This document shows positions 58,501 to 64,000 of a stretch of DNA of 64,000 bases, piece by piece (within the stretch, counting starts at the first letter, position 1; each line of letters opens with the position of its first letter). The notes beneath the pieces were generated by a model, which was not told where the DNA came from, ran no database searches, and worked only from the letters and a program-made list of their open reading frames with translations. Source of the DNA: Phoronis australis (taxonomy: Eukaryota > Phoronida > Phoronidae); NCBI GenBank assembly GCA_002633005.1, contig NMRA01000574.1:137778-201777 (forward strand), in the 5' to 3' direction. Position numbers and translations under genes: made by a program.

Positions 58501-61500
58501 GGTGGTGGCAAAGCAATTGACTAGTTATCAATTTAAGGACCAAGTTTTGAGAAAACCGTGATCTTGTCATGTTTTCTTTTACAGGCCTTGGGCCCGTTCC
58601 AACAAAACTGACTTAGCTAAGACAATTCCTAAATCTTACTAACTTTTAAAATAAAAGTTCAATTTGTCTCAAAATTATTTCAAGAAAGAGATGTTAAGCT
58701 TGATTCAAATGTTTGACGTACGTTTTGGCTTAATTTTGATGAATTTACCAGATATGGAAGTTTCAAAGTTTGGAAGTTAAGAAAAATCTTAGACTTAAGT
58801 CAATAATGAACTTAAGTCAGTTTCTTGGAACGGGCCCCTTGGTCCTGCGCAACAGAAATGTTCATGGCTTCTTCCAACCTCTTTCAGGTTCCATGGGACT
58901 TGAGTTTGCTTGTTCCTGGATTAAATAATGGTTCATTTTTTTACAATCATGTCATGCCTCGGCTTAGTTTAGTAATTTGTCACATTTCAGTTCATGCAAC
59001 GCAGTTCACTGAAAACAGAACAAGGTTTGAACGAGCAAGAAAAGAAGAAAGTGATTGATGACGAGCATTGGGTGCTTGATATTCCCGAACTTCAGCAAAG
59101 AGAGTAAGTGAAATGTGTAATTAGTTAATGAATTATGTAATTAAACCATTGCATATTGTGTTCACCTTGGAAATGCTTTGGTGTGGTAATGTAGACTTCT
59201 CACTGGGCCAACTGGGTGTTTTATTGTCACAAGACAGAACACGGGCACGTTCCATGATGCTAGTCGTTGACTGGATGCTTTGGGTGCGAATCTGCTTATA
59301 ATGTAGCAAAAATAGTTATATCCCATAATTCAACATTCCGGTCTAGCTGTCCTTTTTCGGTGGCAACTAGTTTGCTAACGTACGCCTATAAGGTTGTGAG
59401 TTCTGTCATGAAAGATTTGCCTATCACTGATGCATTTTTGCCAAACTTACAAGGTACTATACCTGTGGAACATGTGCTTATATTTTGCATCCAATGGCCA
59501 GAGTCCTTTTTTAATGTATACTATAATCTGGCTTTTAGATTTTCTTGGTGCATCTTAAGTGGCACAGCCCAGTGTCTGACACCCCTATTATGAAGTGGAT
59601 TGTTCTGGTTACAGTTGTATGTAAATTAGTCTGGTTGACAATTTTGTGGTATCTAAGTAAAGATTAATTCAAGGCTAGCATTCGACTATTCAGACTCTGG
59701 ATGTGTGCCTTGGAACATGGGAGTGAGTCAGTTTCATGGGTCCTGTTCTTGCATGTCTTACTGAAAATATGTTTGCGGTATTCTACTCTTTCATATTGGG
59801 GGACTGCACTTGAGTTCAGAACACTTCAAATAATATTTCAAAACGTGCACTTGAGACCTCTAGAATTTGTCCCTGGAGGTGTCTGCACTTAAATTCAGAC
59901 TTACATATAATTTCACAAACCGGCACGTAGCTATTGATGCATGCTTTCTATCCAATATTGTTTTCTTTTCACAGGAGTTTGTACATATTCGAGCCCAGCT
60001 ATGCTGTATTTGCTGGTCTAAAGTTTGGCAGATTTTCGTTTAAAGGCATGAATCCAGAAGTTGAGGTGAGAGTTTACTTCCACACTTTCGAGAAGTACGG
60101 TGATCGCGTATCAAGCACACGCGTGTTAAGAAATATTTTGGCGTAATTTTCTTAAAGTGTATGCAATAAGTGCTTTATGTCAGTCTTGTATTGAAGAACA
60201 ACACATCTCCACACAAGTTTTACCATGCAGGTACTTTTGACTAAGTTGTTGAGAGAATTGTGTATATTGTAATGAAAAGGTGATACTGGGTCAAAAATGG
60301 CAAATAAAATGTGAATGGAACAGTTTATTAAACCAATGAAAAACACGAAGTGTTAGTTAAGCTTATCCCAAGACTTTATGAAGCATTGTGAGCATTGAAG
60401 TAGTCCACATATGCCACTGTGCCAAAGGTAATAATCATTACGAAACAGTGCATAAAATTGCTGTTAAAGTTGTAAATTACAGTTTGCCTTTAATGTTTGC
60501 CGTGCCATGTTTAATGCATTATTTTGGCAAAAAAGTGAATTTCTTGTATCTTAAAAGGATGTGAGAACGAAATGATTTCCTGTAAGCTCCTCAAATATCT
60601 TCCTACCTGCCACTTATATCCTCCATCATCTGAACAGAACGATTTTGCCTCACAAGTCACGTAGTTAGTTTTCATGCAGTGCTGGTCAGCGTTTTGCAGA
60701 ATGAGAACCTTGCGACAATGAAAGACCACCGAAAATTTCGCGAGATCACCATTTGTTGTAAGTGAAGTACGTGACTACACTAGCTTTACTTGTGACTTTC
60801 TCACTTTTGTGGAACGCAGCCCTAGTGTTACGCAATTTACAGTTAACCTTTGAGACTGTAAAGTACGAAGAAAGCCTGTTGAAAACCATCATGACATTTA
60901 TGTCTCTGTGATTTCAGAAACTAATGAAACAGTTTGACACAGAGCAGGAATTGGAGGAGTGTGAAGCGAGGGAGCAAGAGCAGGCTGTCTCTGAAGAGCA
61001 GATGGCTGAAAGGTATATAAATCTATTATAGTATAGTGACATCTGCAGTTACCACTGTAGACATGTTAGTTAGACATCTGTGTACATGTCAAAATCAACT
61101 AATTCGGGGGATTTCATCTGCTGTTGTTTTTCAAATGCGCATCCTTAAGACTCGCGAAATGGCAGCGCACAGACAGTCGCAGATTTCACATTACACTCAC
61201 ATTCTTAAGACACACAAAATGGCCCGTCAGCTGATGGCAATCAGGTCATCACACAAAGGTCGAGAGTTTTCCAGTCCTTTGGAAACTTTGGGCGTATGAT
61301 TATGCCGATCAAATTGGAACTGAACCTCATAGCTATGAAGGCTGTTGTGTTTTCTAATTTTGTTTAATTAGTGTTTAGCTTTTAGTTTTCAGAATATACT
61401 GGTATGTCAGCAGAAATTTAGTCAACCTTGAATTATGTCACCAATCCTAAAAGAAAAATCTTGGCCGCTTCGGAACTCTGTATTTGTCTCTCTCGCTTTT

Positions 61501-61639
61501 TTTTAGATATGATAGTCTAATTGGGACAATCGGCAATAAATTTACAAAAAAGAGACAGCGTTCGTCTGCCAGTGAAGAGGATGTTGATGGCGGTAAATCA
61601 AGCAAGAAAAACAGGAAGTTCATGAAACCTGCCGACTGA
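55565..61639 (+). CDS. MPHOSPH6: M-phase phosphoprotein 6
   Basis: Nuclear/nucleolar RNA-binding cofactor of the exosome needed for 3' maturation of 5.8S rRNA. Exons: 55565-55612, 58991-59103, 59975-60065, 60918-61012, 61507-61639 (TGA at 61637); all borders GT/AG, phases agree, 480 bp, 159 residues, the same size as the human protein (about 160). Visible family blocks: SKNLLQMK|FMQR at the first junction, EHWVLDIPELQQRES, FGRFSFKGMNPEVE, an acidic Glu-rich middle (EQELEECEAREQEQ), RYDSLIGTIGNKFTKKRQR and a basic C-terminus ending KFMKPAD, matching KKMFLKPQD in human. The 3.4-kb first intron carries mobile DNA. Confidence 0.95.
55829..56780. mobile_element. TIR element (CACTGGTCGGATAT termini) with an inner hairpin
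   Basis: Left CGCTGGTCGGATATAATGG; right the inverse, TGTGCATATCCGACCAGTG. Just inside the left end, GATTTAGAAAACCAATTT and CACTAAATAAC pair with GTTATTTAGTG and GGTTCTCTAAATC at 55890-55925. About 950 bp without a convincing transposase. In MPHOSPH6 intron 1. Confidence 0.6.
56915..57645 (+). repeat. About 740-bp dispersed repeat, copy 2
   Basis: Counterpart of 53215-53960, roughly 85 percent similar by eye. The 5' hairpin stem (TAGCCCCT..AGGGGCTA) is kept while its loop has changed; the 3' hairpin is cut short after ATCGCCCCTGGATGCCGCAG. In MPHOSPH6 intron 1. Confidence 0.72.
57960..58100. repeat. Imperfect three-base-periodic tract
   Basis: About 140 bp of imperfect NNY/GNN triplets (GTTGTCATCACTGTTATC, CCACCATCATCGTCATTG). 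On the minus strand one frame reads as Asp/Asn/Gly-rich text (DDGDNDDDGG) ending YGGYAAE and a stop. It lies in an intron of a plus-strand gene with no neighbouring minus-strand exon seen, so a triplet repeat is the safer reading. Confidence 0.55.
58590..58836. mobile_element. MITE with GGGCCCGTTCCA termini
   Basis: Left GGGCCCGTTCCAACAAAACT then GACTTAG; right the inverse, GACTTAAGTCTAAG-type sequence ending AGTTTCTTGGAACGGGCCC. Flanked by CCTT / CTT. About 247 bp, in MPHOSPH6 intron 1 shortly before exon 2. Confidence 0.75.
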
Positions 61640-63316
61640 GATGGTTGACTCTCTGGTTGTCTAAAGATAAAAGAAGAATGTGTCAAGTTCTAAAGATCTG
61701 TTGTGGCTCGGTAGGATCGTTATGGTGCTATAGTATTGTCATTCATGGTTTTTGTATTTGCAGCAATCGTACCAGGATGTTGTTATCACCTGTTCGATGT
61801 ATTGGTACGATTCAAAATTGTTTCAAATTTCTGGGCAACTATTGAATAATCTTGCGGGAAGCAAGAACCTAATTGTTATTTGGTTTCGGCATTCAAAGCT
61901 ATTTCTTTGCGGAGCTGGAACCGCCTTTGAGTCGGCGACCACTTGGTCTTGACCAAAAAGTTGTAAATTTCGTGTGATTCATCGCATTTCTCTATGTGAC
62001 AAATACAGCATTCTCCAGGGTAGATGTTTCAGGTGTCGGAAACCATTGTAGAACCTTTGCGAATCTCAATGTCTACAGTCATGTAGAAGTCTTGTTACAC
62101 CAAAAATTCTTTCATCCCGAAGCATTTACTGTTGAATTTAGGTGAAAGATCATAGTTGACCTGATTAGCAAAAATAGAACCCAACATATCGTGCTGAACC
62201 ATTTTACGAGTTACTAAAAGTATCATCATTGGAACCTTACATATATACCTTTTTTCTATGTTATGGTAGTTTACTATTGCTGCATCTATACACTGGATCA
62301 CTAGTGTTTCCAAAGTGCCATCCATCCATCCTGAAGGTTTTCTTGCATGAGCATTGTTGTTCTGGAGATTTTATGTTTTTCTACTTAAGTATGAACTGCG
62401 TGCAGAGTTACCATAGTTCATTTCCGTAGTAGTTACCTTATGCCAGTTATATCTATTGCCATAACGAAGGCCATGTATTATTGGCGTTTATCGGCAGAAA
62501 ATTTCTTGAAGAAATACAGATGCTTGGCGTGTGTCTTAAAATAAGGTTTAATCAAGGTGCATCAAAAGTGTGATTTGAAACTAGATTTCACATTCTCTGT
62601 CTCATGAGCAAAGTTGCTGTTAGTCATACTACAACAATCCTGCCATTGTTTCTTTAAACATTCGATCTGAACAGGGAGTCTCTTGTACTCCTGGTGCTCC
62701 ATCCTTTTATAGTTTGGTTGTCTATTTACTGTTCACCTTATGTCAAATAAGCGACGACACACAACACATGCGTCAGGTAAATAGTGAACCTCCAGGTTTC
62801 CTTACCAGTTGTACTGCCGGTTGTTTACATTCTGTGTTCTGATGGTGTCCTGTACCAAAACATGAAACCAGTCTGTACCCTTTCCAAAAAAAAAAAACAT
62901 GACAATAAGGTGCAAGGCAAGGATGCTATTGAAAGTTTATTTATACACAATCCATGAGTTACTTACCAGCTATCCGTCTATTGATACTACATCCTTTGTC
63001 AAACTAGTAACATTGTCAGTGGATTGGATGAGCGACGTCATCCGTGTAGGCTGTGGGGACATCTATTGGTCATCTTGTCTTCTTGTTGTGCAGATATCTG
63101 GCAAGGCATACTGACTGATGTGTCTGTTCATTCAGTCGGCAGCCATTGCCTCCATTTAAGGACAGGAAAATTTTCCTGTCCACACTCTGCTTTCGTTTTG
63201 AATGTGAAATGTTGTCGTATAGTAAAGACTTCTCGTCAAAAAACCCAAGACTGCACCGTTGTTGCTCTTCATGACGTGGCAGAGTCTTTCAAATGAAAAG
63301 TGGTTCACCGTTAGCC
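61640..63316. other. Downstream of MPHOSPH6; no gene recognised
   Basis: Includes the MPHOSPH6 3' UTR. No clear AATAAA follows within several hundred bases of the stop. Open frames are short and without motifs. A run of A lies near 62886. No repeat element was recognised. Confidence 0.5.
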
Positions 63317-63475
63317 TCAGTGAATCTTCCTCAGGGACTTAGGCTTCAGATTGATTCTTGGGGTTTTCTTGCATTTTTTTTCCAAATTCATCAATCTCTT
63401 TTCTAAACTGCCTAGCACCTGGTAATTTTGAACCACCTTTCTCAGAAGACTGTCCAGATTATGGCGGGCTCCATC
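63317..63475 (-). CDS. Possible terminal exon of an unidentified gene
   Basis: A minus-strand frame ends at TGA (63319-63317) after a helical, Lys-rich stretch: NLDSLLRKVVQNYQVLGSLE, then KRLMNLEKKCKKTPRINLKP and SLRKIH. The hydrophobic heptad spacing and composition look coding. The frame stays open upstream to 63763, but that part lacks coding character; the exon may start near 63470, where GGATGGAG offers only a poor acceptor. Not recognised. Confidence 0.3.
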   Translation of the reverse strand, partial: DGARHNLDSLLRKVVQNYQVLGSLEKRLMNLEKKCKKTPRINLKPKSLRKIH

Positions 63476-63763
63476 CCGGTTTCGTTGAAATGAAGGCAAT
63501 AAAATTGGCGACGACAGACAACAAGGGGAAAACTGCGAAAGCTGGAACCTATCCGATGACGTTGGAATATGCTTCCACAAACTAGAGTGTCGCACGAGAG
63601 CATATGCTGGATATGTTAGAAAGAATTGACTGAGCTTGTTCTGTTGTTTTAATGGTGTTGGATGGTAACGTAGACACGGTGTATACTTCGAAAGATCGCA
63701 GTGGTGACACTTAATTGTGATTAGTTTGCTTAGGCTGTGCAAGCGGGTTTTATGTAGGTACAT

Positions 63764-64000
63764 AAGTCATGTGACAAGATGCAGATTTGGGCCACATAAA
63801 CGTAGTCCAACTGTAAACTATTGATAAAAAGCACTAGATTTGAGCTCACGTTGACGAGTCAAAATCTTTGTCTCATTCCATCACATAGTTTCCTGCACTG
63901 AAGCTTGGATTCATTCGTCATATGTGAAGAACAACGTTTATGTAATCCCATTTTCTGTTAACTTGGAAAAACAGGAAAATCGTACGGCAGAAGCACATCC
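63764..64000. other. Right edge, nothing recognised
   Basis: AT-rich sequence without an open frame, repeat or RNA gene that I can support; it may be intron or upstream region of the minus-strand gene suspected at 63317. Confidence 0.4.

Overview
This window is nuclear DNA from an animal, most likely a marine invertebrate. The evidence is spliceosomal introns with GT..AG borders and short exons (about 26-460 bp, one of 1.8 kb), AT-rich introns full of small DNA transposons, a LINE tail and tRNA-like SINEs, and a germline piRNA-pathway gene. I cannot name the species. Single N bases sit exactly at the junctions of near-identical tandem segments, which suggests an assembly of a highly heterozygous individual.

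Layout: positions 1-1712 hold a 5'-truncated, broken LINE and a second copy of its 3' end. From 1778 to 8237 (+) lies most of RABGGTA, the alpha subunit of Rab geranylgeranyltransferase; its first ~80 codons are off the left edge. From 50908 down to 11292 (-) lies one very large gene, TDRD12, which I assembled as 39 exons in one continuous frame (7170 bp, about 2389 residues). From 55565 to 61639 (+) lies MPHOSPH6, five exons and about 160 residues, an exosome-associated rRNA-processing factor. A possible terminal exon of an unidentified minus-strand gene lies at 63317-63475. RABGGTA and TDRD12 converge; TDRD12 and MPHOSPH6 diverge. The three genes are functionally unrelated housekeeping or germline genes, with no operon-like organisation.

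The main point of interest is the TDRD12 protein. It keeps the familiar order of N-terminal Tudor, degenerate DEAD-type helicase, CCCH-like finger, Tudor and C-terminal CS domain. Between the helicase-linked Tudor and the CS domain it carries a further canonical extended Tudor domain and then a block of Armadillo repeats. A ~600-residue Q-containing disordered exon precedes the helicase. I know of no Armadillo block in vertebrate TDRD12 or the Drosophila Yb proteins, so this looks like an unusual or ancestral architecture. All exon phases across the block match.

The introns hold a dense record of non-autonomous mobile DNA: a three-copy MITE family with TACGGTAA termini, a MITE interrupted by a second TIR element, an 866-bp foldback element whose core is a palindrome array, several other TIR elements, a ~740-bp dispersed repeat whose 5' end is a conserved hairpin, tRNA-like SINEs, and minisatellites at 34.9 and 48.5 kb.
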